A stretch of DNA of 64,000 nucleotides from Haloarchaeobius sp. FL176 (GCF_024609245.1 NZ_JANJYH010000013.1:1-64000), one strand, 5' to 3'. Positions 8,272 to 16,416 are shown, numbered from the stretch's first letter. A program made the numbers and translations. The notes: generated from the letters alone by a model not told the origin.

Positions 8272-8604
8272 TCAGCGGTCGTCAGAGGGCGTCCAGTCGT
8301 CCTCCAGGTGGACTCGGGTGACGTGGCCCCCGCAGCCGCACTGCTCGACGTACTCCCAGCTGGCGGCGTCGCCGACCGCCTCCGCGAGGGCGTCGAACAG
8401 GTAGGACTCCGGGTGGCCGCAGTCGCCGTGAGTGACGAGATTGACGTGGAATCCCGGGCGAGTCTGCCCGACGGCGGTCAGGGCGTCGTCGACGACCGAT
8501 TCCGGGCTGTCGGCGTACTCGGGCTTCTCCAGGTTGACTGACCAGGAGCCGTCGTGTACTTGGCCGTCCGCAGGTTCCGTATCGTCGTGCGAGATGCTTG
8601 CCAT
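8272..8604 (-). CDS. CGCGG-motif small protein, candidate radical SAM substrate
   Basis: 110 residues, acidic, with two conserved-looking Cys patches: THGDCGHPESYLFDAL and a C-terminal EQCGCGGHVTRVHLED. I recall a haloarchaeal family named for the CGCGG motif, proposed to be modified by a neighbouring rSAM enzyme; the direct adjacency here (2 bp gap, same strand) fits. There is no leader-like signal peptide, and the length is large for a RiPP precursor, so it may instead be a metal- or cofactor-carrying partner. Its promoter region carries two exact CGAA-N4-TTCG sites. Confidence 0.65.
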   Translation of the reverse strand: MASISHDDTEPADGQVHDGSWSVNLEKPEYADSPESVVDDALTAVGQTRPGFHVNLVTHGDCGHPESYLFDALAEAVGDAASWEYVEQCGCGGHVTRVHLEDDWTPSDDR

Positions 8605-8642
8605 ACCAAAAGGTAGGGCCGGGACTGCCGAAACAGGTCCCC

Positions 8643-8681
8643 CGAACATGTTCGCAGACCCCCTGTCCCCGAACGTGTTCG
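8643..8681. promoter_or_regulatory. Two CGAA-N4-TTCG operators in a divergent promoter
   Basis: CGAACATGTTCG at 8643-8654 and CGAACGTGTTCG at 8670-8681, with centres 27 bp apart, between the minus-strand CGCGG/radical SAM operon (start 8604) and the plus-strand DUF2249 gene (start 8720). Each sits 38-39 bp from the start codon of its nearer gene, so each probably serves one direction. Confidence 0.75.
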
Positions 8682-8719
8682 GGGACATGTCCCAGTGTGG
8701 CCCGGCCGAACTCCCGGGT

Positions 8720-8977
8720 ATGGACGCCGAGAGACTCCGTGCGGCGACGGCCGCACCGGCGGATAGACCGTGTGAACTGCTCGACGCGCGCGAGCTCCCG
8801 CCGCCGGAGCCGCTCCAGCGGACGCTCGAGTGGACCGCCGACGCGAACGGCGCAGTGCTCGTACAGGTGAACGACCGCGCACCGCAGCATCTCTACCCAC
8901 GGCTGACCGAACGGGGCTTCGAGTACGACACCGCGGAGACCGACGACGGTGTCGTCACCGCCGTCTGGGAGGAGTGA
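8720..8977 (+). CDS. DUF2249 protein (first of three)
   Basis: 85 residues. The core CELLDARELPPPEPLQRTLE ... VLVQVNDRAPQHLYPRLTERGFEY matches the DUF2249 pattern (D-x-R-x-L-x-P, then hydrophobic strand, P-x-x-L-x-x-x-L-x-x-R-G). These small proteins recur next to denitrification and hemerythrin genes in many prokaryotes, with no proven activity. The start at ATG 8720 is chosen because it lies beyond the operator pair. The ATG at 8687, only 6 bp past the second operator, is less likely. Confidence 0.75.
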   Translation: MDAERLRAATAAPADRPCELLDARELPPPEPLQRTLEWTADANGAVLVQVNDRAPQHLYPRLTERGFEYDTAETDDGVVTAVWEE

Positions 8978-9001
8978 ACCGGCAGTCCGACTGCCTGGTC
9001 G

Positions 9002-9235
9002 CTACTTCTTCGGGAGGGTCGCGATGAACTCGTCGTCGGCGACGCGGTCGACGGTGTAGGCGTCGGCGTCGAACGACTCGACCTCGGCCTGGAACTCGTA
9101 GAACAACGGCTTCGGGTCGTGGTCGTTGACGAGCGTCAGTGCCTCGCCCGGTTCGAGGTCGTCGAAGGCGTCGTGTATCTTGGGGTGTCGCTGCTGTGGT
9201 GGCAGGTCGCGGACGTCGATCTGGTTCTCGGGCAT
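9002..9235 (-). CDS. DUF2249 protein (second of three)
   Basis: 77 residues: IDVRDLPPQQRHPKIHDAFD, then LTLVNDHDPKPLFYEFQAEV, ending ADDEFIATLPKK. This is the DUF2249 pattern with the NDHDP-x-PL loop typical of the family. It converges on the first DUF2249 gene (24 bp apart) and has its own exact operator 40 bp upstream. The open frame extends further upstream, but the operator position and the good N-terminus support ATG 9235. Confidence 0.8.
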   Translation of the reverse strand: MPENQIDVRDLPPQQRHPKIHDAFDDLEPGEALTLVNDHDPKPLFYEFQAEVESFDADAYTVDRVADDEFIATLPKK

Positions 9236-9274
9236 CAGGTGGCGGTAGCGCCGGTGCGGGCGTGGGCCTTGGCC

Positions 9275-9286
9275 CGAACACGTTCG
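9275..9286. promoter_or_regulatory. CGAA-N4-TTCG operator before the second DUF2249 gene
   Basis: CGAACACGTTCG, exact palindrome, centred 45 bp upstream of the minus-strand start at 9235. It also lies just after the stop of the frameshifted lipoprotein gene at 9312. Confidence 0.75.
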
Positions 9287-9311
9287 CGCGGGGACGGCTC
9301 TCCAGCCGCGG

Positions 9312-10620
9312 TCACTCCACGCGCACGCGGACGGTGTAGTCCAGCGTCCCGCCCTCCCCCTCGTTCGGACCCCTGACCCCGACGTTGTCGTCGAGCACGT
9401 ACTCGCCGGACTCGATGTCCGGTGAGACCTGGAAGGTTCGGGAGACAGCGCCGCCAGCTTCGACCTCCGTCGCCAGCCCGATGCTGTTGACGGCCGTGAC
9501 GGACCGCCCCTCGGTGTGGAGGTGGCCGCTCTCCTCGTAGGCGTCCGTCCAGAGGAGCGACCGTCGGTCCCCGTCCGCGGCGCTGAGGGAGAGCACGCCG
9601 AACGGCGCGGGCGCGCCACTCGTGACCGAGACGGCCGCGTCCGCATCGTTCCGAAGGGAGAGTCGGAGCCTCGGCCCGCCCTCCCCATCGCTGGCGGTCG
9701 CGTTCAGGGTGACGGGCAGCGGCTCTCGGGTCTCGATGTACGTCGTGTAGAAGCGCCCGTCGAGGTAGACGTAGTCGTGTTCGTCGAGCCCGGCGAGCAG
9801 TCCCTCGGGCGGGTCGTCGAGCGAGTAGAGGCCCGAGCCCTCGCCCGCCGCTTGAAGCACCTCGCGGACGTCGGCCGGGGCGTCTTCGGCGTGCCACACG
9901 GACCCGTCGGCGAGTTCGGCGGGCGAGACCGACCTCACAGTGACGGTGTACGGTGGTGCTGCGTCGCCCGTCGCGAGGGTGAGTCGGACGGTCTCGCCGC
10001 GGTAGTCGACGGCGTCGTACTCGTCGAGGAACGAGTCGAGGCTCGGCCAGATGTACGCCGTCTCGAACCCCTCGCGGCGCGCGACGCGAACGAGGCCCGA
10101 GAAGACGACGCCGTCGTGGGTGACTGCGGCCTCGTACTCCTCGTAGCTGGCGACGGAGTCGACCTGACTCCTGTCGACTCGCTCGGCCGTGATCTCCGGC
10201 TGTCGGCAGGGTGTGTTCGAGCTCGTAGTAGCCACCGTCGCGGCTGACGTACCGGGTGTTCGCGACGAGCTGCTGGAGCCAGGTGGGCCGTTCGTCGGTC
10301 TCGTAGCCGCCGTCGATGGCCCGTTCGACGACGGTCCGCTCGGGATCGTCGAACTCCGAGACGGCCGTCGGCTGGATACCGGCCCCGGTGCCGAGGTCGT
10401 TCAGCCGGAGGACGTACTGGCCGGTGCTGACGGACTGGACCGTGAGGCTCGTCGCATCGGGTGTGGCGTCTGTATCAGCTGGTCCGTCCGTCGCGGTCGG
10501 CGCGGCTGTCCGGCCGGGTGTCTCCGTCGCGTCGTCTGAGGAAAACGAGTCGGTACAGCCAGCGAGGAGGCCGCCGAGTGCGGTCGTCGGGAGGAGCTTC
10601 AGGACGTCTCGACGCTGCAT
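9312..10620 (-). pseudogene. Frameshifted secreted lipoprotein
   Basis: From ATG 10620 the protein begins with a Tat/lipobox signal (MQRRDVLKLLPTTALGGLLAGC) and runs in frame to YELEHTLPT near 10205. Coding then continues in another frame as PEITAERVDRSQVDSVASYE down to the stop at 9312. One extra base around 10190-10205 explains it. Joined, the product would be about 435 residues, anchored outside the membrane, with a beta-rich C-terminal domain. Function is unknown. Both halves keep haloarchaeal codon use and acidic composition, so the lesion is recent or a sequence error. Confidence 0.65.
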
Positions 10621-10683
10621 GGGTCGTCGTTGAACGGGCCGGACGAAAAGCCTCCGCCAAGGTAAAACGACGGTTACAGCGTC

Positions 10684-10716
10684 AACAACTCAGTTGTATT
10701 CATAACTTATATATTC
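10684..10716 (+). promoter_or_regulatory. Promoter of the TenA gene
   Basis: A TATA element (ACTTATATATTCC, about 10704-10716) lies 22-30 bp before ATG 10738, so the transcript should be leaderless. Immediately upstream is a small inverted repeat ACAAC-TCA-GTTGT (10685-10697) that could be an operator. No CGAA-N4-TTCG site is seen here, so this gene is probably not in the denitrification regulon. Confidence 0.6.
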
Positions 10717-10737
10717 CTCTTGTCCGCTTACAGTGTC

Positions 10738-11397
10738 ATGGCATTCAGCGACGAGCTGCTCGAGGCGGGCGACCACATCTGGGCCGCGCAGCACGAGCAT
10801 CCGTTCGTGACCGAACTCGCAGACGGGACGCTCGACGAGGCGGCGTTCCGCCACTGGGTCGAGCAGGACTACCGGTACCTCCTCGATTACGCGCGGACCT
10901 TCGCCATCGCAGGGACGAAGGCTCGCGACGAGGCGACGATGGCGCACCTGCTGGGTGTCGCACACACGGTACTCGACTACGAGATGGACCTCCACCGCGA
11001 GTTCGCCCAGGAGTACGACCTCACCCCCGGCGACCTCGAAGCAGTCCGGAAGGCCCCGACCTGCGTCGCGTACACGAACTACCTCGTCAGGACGGCACAC
11101 GAGGGCTCCATTGCCGAGATAGCCGCGGCCATCTACCCCTGTGGGCAGGGCTACCTCGACGTCGCCCGCCACATGGCCGACCGGATGGACGGGGAGCACC
11201 GCTACACCCCGTTCGTCGAGAAGTACACCAGCGACGAGTTCGCCGAGGCGGTCGGCTGGATGCGCGAGTTCGTCGACCGCTGTGGCGAGCGCTACCCCGG
11301 TGAGCACGACGCGATGCGCGAGGCGTTCCTCACGAGTGCCCGACTCGAGCACGCCTTCTGGGAGATGGCCTACACCCAGGAGAGCTGGGCGGTCTGA
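10738..11397 (+). CDS. tenA: TenA family thiaminase II-like protein
   Basis: 219 residues, the family's normal length and all-helical. Seen are HPFVTELADGTLDEAAFRHW, DYRYLLDYARTFA, a YLVRTAHEGSIAEIAAAIYP region with the CGQGYLD that follows it, and a C-terminal E-H-A-F-W-x-M-A-Y segment. TenA hydrolyses aminopyrimidine breakdown products of thiamine for salvage (some members are PqqC-like oxidases). The Cys of the thiaminase active site (near residue 140 in CGQGY) is plausible but not certain. It lies in the denitrification region but has its own promoter. Confidence 0.85.
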   Translation: MAFSDELLEAGDHIWAAQHEHPFVTELADGTLDEAAFRHWVEQDYRYLLDYARTFAIAGTKARDEATMAHLLGVAHTVLDYEMDLHREFAQEYDLTPGDLEAVRKAPTCVAYTNYLVRTAHEGSIAEIAAAIYPCGQGYLDVARHMADRMDGEHRYTPFVEKYTSDEFAEAVGWMREFVDRCGERYPGEHDAMREAFLTSARLEHAFWEMAYTQESWAV

Positions 11398-11420
11398 GGA
11401 CCGGGGACTGCGACCGGCAG

Positions 11421-11840
11421 TCAGTACTCCGGCCGCTGAGCACGGACGAGGTCGGCGAGGTGCTGTTGCTCGTCGGCGAGGAGCTCGGTCAGGTCGTCGG
11501 CGGTGATGATCCCCTCCAGGGACTCCCCTTCACAGACCGGGAGCCGTCGGACCCCGTTTTCGGCCATCGTGGTGGCCGCCTCGTAGAACCCGACCCCGCG
11601 TTGGACTGTACAGAGTTCCTCGGACATCACGTCCGTCGCAGTCAGCTCGGTCGGGTCGTGCGCCGCGGCGAGGACCCGTACGGTCAGGTCACGGTCGGTG
11701 ACGAGGCCGACGGGTGTATCGTCTCGCGTGACGACGATGCTCCCGACCGATTCCTCGTCCATCGTCGCCGCGAGAGTTTCGACCGGTGTACCCGGTGTGG
11801 CGGTCACGACGTCGCTTCTGGCGAGGTCTTCGATTGGCAT
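11421..11840 (-). CDS. CBS-domain pair protein
   Basis: 139 residues made of two tandem CBS motifs: residues about 1-60 (VGSIVVTRDDTPVGLVTDRD) and 70-125 (MAENGVRRLPVCEGESLEGI). Stand-alone CBS pairs bind adenine nucleotides and act as energy or ligand sensors. ATG 11840 gives the usual MPIEDLA start; an ATG five codons upstream is possible. A TATA element (TTTATGATG on the minus strand, about 11876-11884) and a GGAG before the start are seen. Confidence 0.85.
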   Translation of the reverse strand: MPIEDLARSDVVTATPGTPVETLAATMDEESVGSIVVTRDDTPVGLVTDRDLTVRVLAAAHDPTELTATDVMSEELCTVQRGVGFYEAATTMAENGVRRLPVCEGESLEGIITADDLTELLADEQQHLADLVRAQRPEY

Positions 11841-11946
11841 CGTTGTTCTCCTCAAGTCTCAACTACGCGGAGTTCATCATAAAGAATTGTTATGGTTCTC
11901 GGTTCGGGGGAACGTCGCCGGAGAATCACTCGGAAGCGACCGACCG

Positions 11947-12174
11947 TCAGACAGACTCGATGGCGACGTGCCACTCGTCGGCTGCGACCTGTTCCGTCTC
12001 GTACTCGAAGCCGCGGCGTTCGAGGACGTCGTACAGCGGGACCGGCTCGAAGGCGTTCACGAGAAGCAGTCGCTCGCTGGCCGACAGCGCGTCGAGCGCG
12101 TCGTCGATGTGGTCGAACGGTTTGCCGTCGGCGTCTCGGACGTCGAGTACCTGGGTAGCCTGTTCGGTGTGCAT
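11947..12174 (-). CDS. DUF2249 protein (third of three)
   Basis: 75 residues: VLDVRDADGKPFDHIDDALD, LLLVNAFEPVPLYDVLERRG, then FEYETEQVAADEWHVAIESV, the full DUF2249 pattern. It is divergent from the bat-type regulator, with two exact CGAA-N4-TTCG sites between them. The three DUF2249 proteins in this locus differ enough in sequence to suggest separate roles rather than recent duplication. Confidence 0.8.
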   Translation of the reverse strand: MHTEQATQVLDVRDADGKPFDHIDDALDALSASERLLLVNAFEPVPLYDVLERRGFEYETEQVAADEWHVAIESV

Positions 12175-12211
12175 ACTGGGCGTTCGCGCCCCCGATGGGT
12201 GGGCGTTCTCC

Positions 12212-12243
12212 CGAACGCGTTCGGGGGTGTACGAACATGTTCG
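12212..12243. promoter_or_regulatory. Two CGAA-N4-TTCG operators before the regulator gene
   Basis: CGAACGCGTTCG at 12212-12223 and CGAACATGTTCG at 12232-12243, centres 20 bp apart (close to two helical turns), in the 114-bp gap between the DUF2249 gene (start 12174) and the regulator (start 12289). The nearer site is 45 bp from the regulator ATG, which suggests autoregulation if this regulator is the one that binds. Confidence 0.75.
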
Positions 12244-12288
12244 GGAACACTGATTGGGGCGCATCCCTACTACGTCGAGATAAGAACA

Positions 12289-12939
12289 ATGCCACGCGCA
12301 GAACTCACCCTCACCGTGCCGGAGGGGGTCTGGATCGGCGACATTTCGCGGGACCACCCCGAGGCCCGCTTCCGGATCCTCGCGGCCCTCACCGACGACG
12401 ACGCTGGGGTCGGGCTGGCGGAGGTCATCGCGACCGACCTCCCACCAGTTATTACGGCCATCGACGCCGACGAGACGGTCACCGAACTCGAGATACTCCA
12501 GACCGACGACGGGAAGGCGCTGGTCCAGTTCGAGACCACGACACCGTTCCTCTTGCTCCCGGTGCAGGGGTCCGGCGTCCCGCTGGAGCTGCCGTTCACC
12601 CTGGAGAACGGGAGAGCGGAGTGGGAGATAACCGCACCACAGCACCGTCTCTCCGCGCTCGCCGAGCAGCTCGACACGTTCGGCATTCCCTACACCGTCA
12701 ACCAGGTGAGCCAGCGGGTCGAGCCAGAGCGCCTGCTCACCGACAGCCAGCTCCGGCTACTGCTCGCGGCGGTCGACCGCGGGTACTACGACACCCCGCG
12801 TGACTGCTCGCTCACCGAACTCGCCGACGAGCGGGGGATGGCGAAGTCGACTGCCTCGGAGACGCTGCACAGGGCGGAGGAAGCCGTCGTCAAGCGATTC
12901 GTCGAGGACGCGAACGAGGACGTACTACTCGAGCACTGA
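12289..12939 (+). CDS. Bat-type HTH transcriptional regulator (NarO/DmsR-like)
   Basis: 216 residues. The C-terminus (about 148-205) is a bacterio-opsin-activator-type HTH: LTDSQLRLLLAAVDRGYYDT, then LTELADERGMAKSTASETLH. The N-terminal half is a beta-rich regulatory domain. Regulators of this class (DmsR, NarO) control anaerobic respiration in haloarchaea. This one has no Cys in the N-terminal half, so if NarO/DmsR sense oxygen by cysteines, as I recall, this protein must sense otherwise or rely on a partner. It is followed 6 bp later by a small winged-helix gene, clearly an operon. Confidence 0.8.
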   Translation: MPRAELTLTVPEGVWIGDISRDHPEARFRILAALTDDDAGVGLAEVIATDLPPVITAIDADETVTELEILQTDDGKALVQFETTTPFLLLPVQGSGVPLELPFTLENGRAEWEITAPQHRLSALAEQLDTFGIPYTVNQVSQRVEPERLLTDSQLRLLLAAVDRGYYDTPRDCSLTELADERGMAKSTASETLHRAEEAVVKRFVEDANEDVLLEH

Positions 12940-12945
12940 TAGACC

Positions 12946-13347
12946 ATGAGCAAGGACAGTCTCGCTGTCGATAGCGACAGCCACGGACAGCCAGACCCCC
13001 GCGACGTCGTCGGCGCGCTCGCGGACGACGACTGCCGAGCGATCGTCGAGTTCCTCGACGAGCCGGCGACGGCCGGCGAGGTTGCCGACGGAGCCGGGGT
13101 TCCGCTCTCGACGACCTACCGGAAGCTCGACCGGCTGGCCGATGCCGGGCTGGTGACCGAGCGGACGGACGCGCTCCGCCGCGGCCAGCCGACGACGCGG
13201 TACCGCCGCGCCTTCGACGCGGTCCGGGTTGAGGCCGCTGACGGCGGGTCGCTCGACGCCGTCGTGGAGCAGCGGTCGACGACGGCGGACGAGCGGCTCG
13301 AGGACCTCTGGACCGAACTCCGGATGGAGACCAGCGGCGGAACGTAG
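12946..13347 (+). CDS. Small ArsR-like winged-helix protein
   Basis: 133 residues. The winged helix is seen at about 20-90 (RAIVEFLDEPATAGEVADGA, TYRKLDRLADAGLVTERTDA). The C-terminal tail (LDAVVEQRSTTADERLEDLW) is likely helical and dimerising. It is co-transcribed with the bat-type regulator in the denitrification locus, so it probably acts with it or on it. No metal-binding Cys cluster is present beyond a single DDDC. Confidence 0.75.
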   Translation: MSKDSLAVDSDSHGQPDPRDVVGALADDDCRAIVEFLDEPATAGEVADGAGVPLSTTYRKLDRLADAGLVTERTDALRRGQPTTRYRRAFDAVRVEAADGGSLDAVVEQRSTTADERLEDLWTELRMETSGGT

Positions 13348-13376
13348 CGCGGGAAGCCGTTGGCCGGTATCGTCCG

Positions 13377-13901
13377 TTACTCGACGACGACTGCGCCCTT
13401 CATTCCCGTCCGCTTGTGCGGCGAGCAGGCGTACTTGAACGTCCCCGCCGAGTCGAAGGCGTGTTCGAACGTGTGCCCCGGGCTCCCGACGAGGTCGCTC
13501 TCGAAGCTGCCGTCCTCGGCGACGACGTTGTGGGTGCCGCCGTCGCCGGTCCACTCCCAGACGACCGTCGTCCCGCTGTCGACGCGAATGGCCGGCGGGG
13601 CGAACGCGAACGCGCCGCCGTTCCCCTGCGCGCCGACGGTCACCGTCACCTCTGACTCGCCGGTGTGGTCGGCGACCCCGTCGAAGTTGCCGACGTTGTC
13701 GAACCAGCTGCCGAAGTCGGTCCCACCGTCACCGCCGCTGGAATCGTCGTCGCCACCGCCATCGTCGCCGCCATTTCCGTCGCCGCCGTCGTCGGTCGAG
13801 CCATCGCTCCCGCCGAGGCAGCCGGCGACGGCCGACAGGGCGGTCGCGGCCGCGGTCGTTTTCACGAACGTCCGCCGGTCGAGTCTCGTATCGCGTGACA
13901 T
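13377..13901 (-). CDS. hcp: Halocyanin (blue copper electron carrier)
   Basis: 174 residues. A Tat signal (RRTFVKTTAAATALSAVAGC) ends in a lipobox Cys, then a Gly/Asp/Ser linker and a cupredoxin domain. Copper ligands are visible: His in GDGGTHNVV, then Cys, His and Met in the YACSPHKRTGMKG motif. It is a membrane-tethered one-electron carrier, well placed to feed NirK or accept from the quinol chain. ATG 13901 puts the twin Arg at residues 9-10; the upstream ATG (13925) is less likely. Divergent from norB with one operator for each. Confidence 0.9.
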   Translation of the reverse strand: MSRDTRLDRRTFVKTTAAATALSAVAGCLGGSDGSTDDGGDGNGGDDGGGDDDSSGGDGGTDFGSWFDNVGNFDGVADHTGESEVTVTVGAQGNGGAFAFAPPAIRVDSGTTVVWEWTGDGGTHNVVAEDGSFESDLVGSPGHTFEHAFDSAGTFKYACSPHKRTGMKGAVVVE

Positions 13902-13968
13902 CACAGGCGGAGGTTGCGTACTCACCGGTATAGACGTCGCTCAGATTCCAGGGGGGCAGGAAGGCCTC

Positions 13969-13980
13969 CGAACACGTTCG
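13969..13980. promoter_or_regulatory. CGAA-N4-TTCG operator before the halocyanin gene
   Basis: CGAACACGTTCG, exact, 67 bp upstream of the halocyanin start at 13901. On the minus strand a TATA-like CGTCTATACCG lies between them (about 13927-13937). Confidence 0.75.
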
Positions 13981-14042
13981 CCCGCACAACGGCACGACAG
14001 TCGCCCGACGTGAACGGGGTCGTACCCCCCGCGTCACGGCGA

Positions 14043-14054
14043 CGAACGTGTTCG
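14043..14054. promoter_or_regulatory. CGAA-N4-TTCG operator before norB
   Basis: CGAACGTGTTCG, exact, 67 bp upstream of the norB ATG at 14122. A TATA-like GATTACCGTTAC lies at about 14081-14092, so the order operator, TATA, start agrees with an activator-type site. Confidence 0.75.
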
Positions 14055-14121
14055 GGCGGCCTCCCGCGGCGATGGAACGAGATTACCGTTACAAGTTGGA
14101 GACGGCTCCACTCCCACCTGT

Positions 14122-16416
14122 ATGGAAGTGAACCGAGGCACCCTCGCGAAACTGCTCGCGATCGTGTTCGTGTTCAACCTCCTGGTGATGGGGGCCGGTG
14201 CGCTCTACTCCTACGAGCACACCCCGCCCATCCCGAAGGAGGTCACCGGACCCGACGGCGGGACGGTCGCGACCGACGCGCAGGTGCGCGAGGGGAAGAC
14301 GGTGATGCAGCAGAACGGCCTGATGAACCACGGCTCGATCCTCGGCAACGGCGCGTACTACGGCGTCGACTACACCGCCGACGCGCTCCAGTTGAAGACG
14401 CAGCTCATGCGCGAGTACTACGCCGACGAGCGGTACGGGCGGGCGTACGACGCGCTCCCCGCCGAGGACCAGGCAGCGGTCGACAGTCTCGTCAAGTCGG
14501 ACCTGGCCGACGGGACCGTCGAGGCCCGCGTCCAGTACTCCAGCGCCGAGCTGTACGCCCACCAGCAGGTGCGCGAGGAGTACGTCGAGCGGTACCACGA
14601 GGGCGCACGCGAGCGCGGCGTCCCCGCGGACACGATCGACTCCGCCGAGGAGGCCCGTCGCTTCGCGGACTTCGCGCTCTGGACGGCGTGGATATCACAC
14701 ACCGACCGCCCGGGCGGTGACGCCTCGTTCACCAACGAGTGGCCGTACGCTCCCGGTGCCGGCAACGTTCCGACCGGTGGGGCGATGATCTGGAGCAGCA
14801 TCAGCCTCGTGCTCCTCGTCGGCGGGGCCGGCGTCGGCGTCTGGCTCTACAAGTCCGTCGAGCTCCCGGAGCCGAAGGTCGGCGCGGTCGAGATACCCGA
14901 CCCGTCCGAGGTCGACCTGTACCCGAGCCAGCGCGCAGCGTCACGGTTCATCCCGGTCGCGGCCGGGCTGTTCCTCGTACAGACGTTGCTCGGCGGCCTG
15001 CTCGCGCACTACTACGTCGAGCGCGACGGCTTCTTCGGACTCGGGGAGCTGCTCGGGGTGGACATCCTCGCGCTGTTCCCGTTCTCCATGGCGAAGACGT
15101 TCCACCTCGACCTCGCCATCCTCTGGATCGCCACGCTCTGGCTCGGGGCCGGGCTGTTCCTCCCGGCACTGCTGACCGGGCACGAGCCCGACCGCCAGAA
15201 GACGTACATCCACGTGCTGCTCGGCGCGCTCGTCGTCGCCGCGGTCGGCGGCCTCGGTGGCGTCTGGCTCGGCGCGCAGGGCTACATCGACGGCGGGCTC
15301 TGGTGGATCCTCGGCAACGAGGGCCTGGAGTACCTCGAGGTCGGTCGGCTCTGGCAGTTCGGCCTGCTTGCCGGCTTCGTCCTCTGGACCGCGCTCGTGG
15401 CCCGCGGCTTCAAACCGATGCTCGACCGCGAGCCCCGGTACGGCCTCGCGCACATGATAGTCTACGCGGGCGGCTCCATCGGCCTGCTGTTCGTCTCCGG
15501 AATGCTGTACACCCCGCAGACGAACATCGTGATGACCGAGTTCTGGCGCTGGTGGGTCGTCCACATGTGGGTCGAGGGCGCGTTCGAGTTCTTCATCGTC
15601 GCCGTCGTCTCCCTCACGCTGGTGTCGATGGGCCTGCTGCGGAAACGCTCGGCAGAGAAGGCGGTCGTCTTCGAGGCGCTGTTCGTGATGGGCACCGGCG
15701 TCATCGGCGTCTCCCACCACTACTGGTGGGTCGGTCAGCCCGACGTCTGGGTGCCCCTCGGGACGGTGTTCTCCACGCTCGAGCTCATCCCGCTGGTGCT
15801 CATCCTGTTCGAGGCCATCAACGAGTACCGCGCACTCGCGACCGCCGGGGAGGACTTCCCCTACACGCTGCCGTTCATGTTCATCGTCGCCAGCGGTCTC
15901 TGGAACTTCGTCGGGGCCGGCGTGCTCGGCTTCTTCATCAACCTCCCGCTCATCAACTACTACGAGCACGGCACCTACCTCACCGTCGGCCACGCCCACG
16001 CCGCGATGTTCGGCGCGTTCGGCTTCCTCGCGCTGGGCATGGCGACGTACATGCTCCGGCTCTCGACCGCGCCCGGCGAGTGGGTCGAGAAGCGCCTCCG
16101 CTGGGCCTTCTGGATGTGGAACGTCGGGCTGGCGGTGATGGTGTTCGTCTCCGTCCTGCCCGTCGGCTTCCTCCAGCTCGACGCCGCGTTCACCGAGAGC
16201 TACGCGTACGCGCGCAGTCTGGAGTTCTACAACAGCGAGACGGTCCAGCTGCTGTTCTGGGCCCGGATGCCGGGTGACACGCTCATCATCCTCGGGACCG
16301 CGCTGTTCGCCTACGACGTCCTCGTGAAGCGGTTCTCGTTGCGGGACGTCTCGATCAGCGACGAGGACCGGCCCTCCTCCATCCCGAACAGGCTGCGCGC
16401 CGAGGACGACGACTGA
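14122..16416 (+). CDS. norB: Quinol-dependent nitric oxide reductase
   Basis: 764 residues, single-subunit qNOR type that reduces NO to N2O in the membrane. A first TM helix (8-28) is followed by an external domain of about 200 residues that looks like the NorC fold but lacks a CxxCH heme site. Then come about 13 TM helices with catalytic-subunit features: FHLDLAILWIATLWLGAGLF, VVHMWVEGAFEFFIVAVV, SHHYWWVGQPDVW and TVGHAHAAMFGAFGFLALGM. The His residues for heme b/b3 and FeB and the FeB-linked Glu region are all present. It is transcribed towards nirK behind its own operator. Confidence 0.93.
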   Translation: MEVNRGTLAKLLAIVFVFNLLVMGAGALYSYEHTPPIPKEVTGPDGGTVATDAQVREGKTVMQQNGLMNHGSILGNGAYYGVDYTADALQLKTQLMREYYADERYGRAYDALPAEDQAAVDSLVKSDLADGTVEARVQYSSAELYAHQQVREEYVERYHEGARERGVPADTIDSAEEARRFADFALWTAWISHTDRPGGDASFTNEWPYAPGAGNVPTGGAMIWSSISLVLLVGGAGVGVWLYKSVELPEPKVGAVEIPDPSEVDLYPSQRAASRFIPVAAGLFLVQTLLGGLLAHYYVERDGFFGLGELLGVDILALFPFSMAKTFHLDLAILWIATLWLGAGLFLPALLTGHEPDRQKTYIHVLLGALVVAAVGGLGGVWLGAQGYIDGGLWWILGNEGLEYLEVGRLWQFGLLAGFVLWTALVARGFKPMLDREPRYGLAHMIVYAGGSIGLLFVSGMLYTPQTNIVMTEFWRWWVVHMWVEGAFEFFIVAVVSLTLVSMGLLRKRSAEKAVVFEALFVMGTGVIGVSHHYWWVGQPDVWVPLGTVFSTLELIPLVLILFEAINEYRALATAGEDFPYTLPFMFIVASGLWNFVGAGVLGFFINLPLINYYEHGTYLTVGHAHAAMFGAFGFLALGMATYMLRLSTAPGEWVEKRLRWAFWMWNVGLAVMVFVSVLPVGFLQLDAAFTESYAYARSLEFYNSETVQLLFWARMPGDTLIILGTALFAYDVLVKRFSLRDVSISDEDRPSSIPNRLRAEDDD

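Noticed and set aside
14941..15999. 352-residue minus-strand frame opposite norB
   Set aside because: Glu/Asp/Arg-rich antisense shadow of a well-supported gene; no domain.
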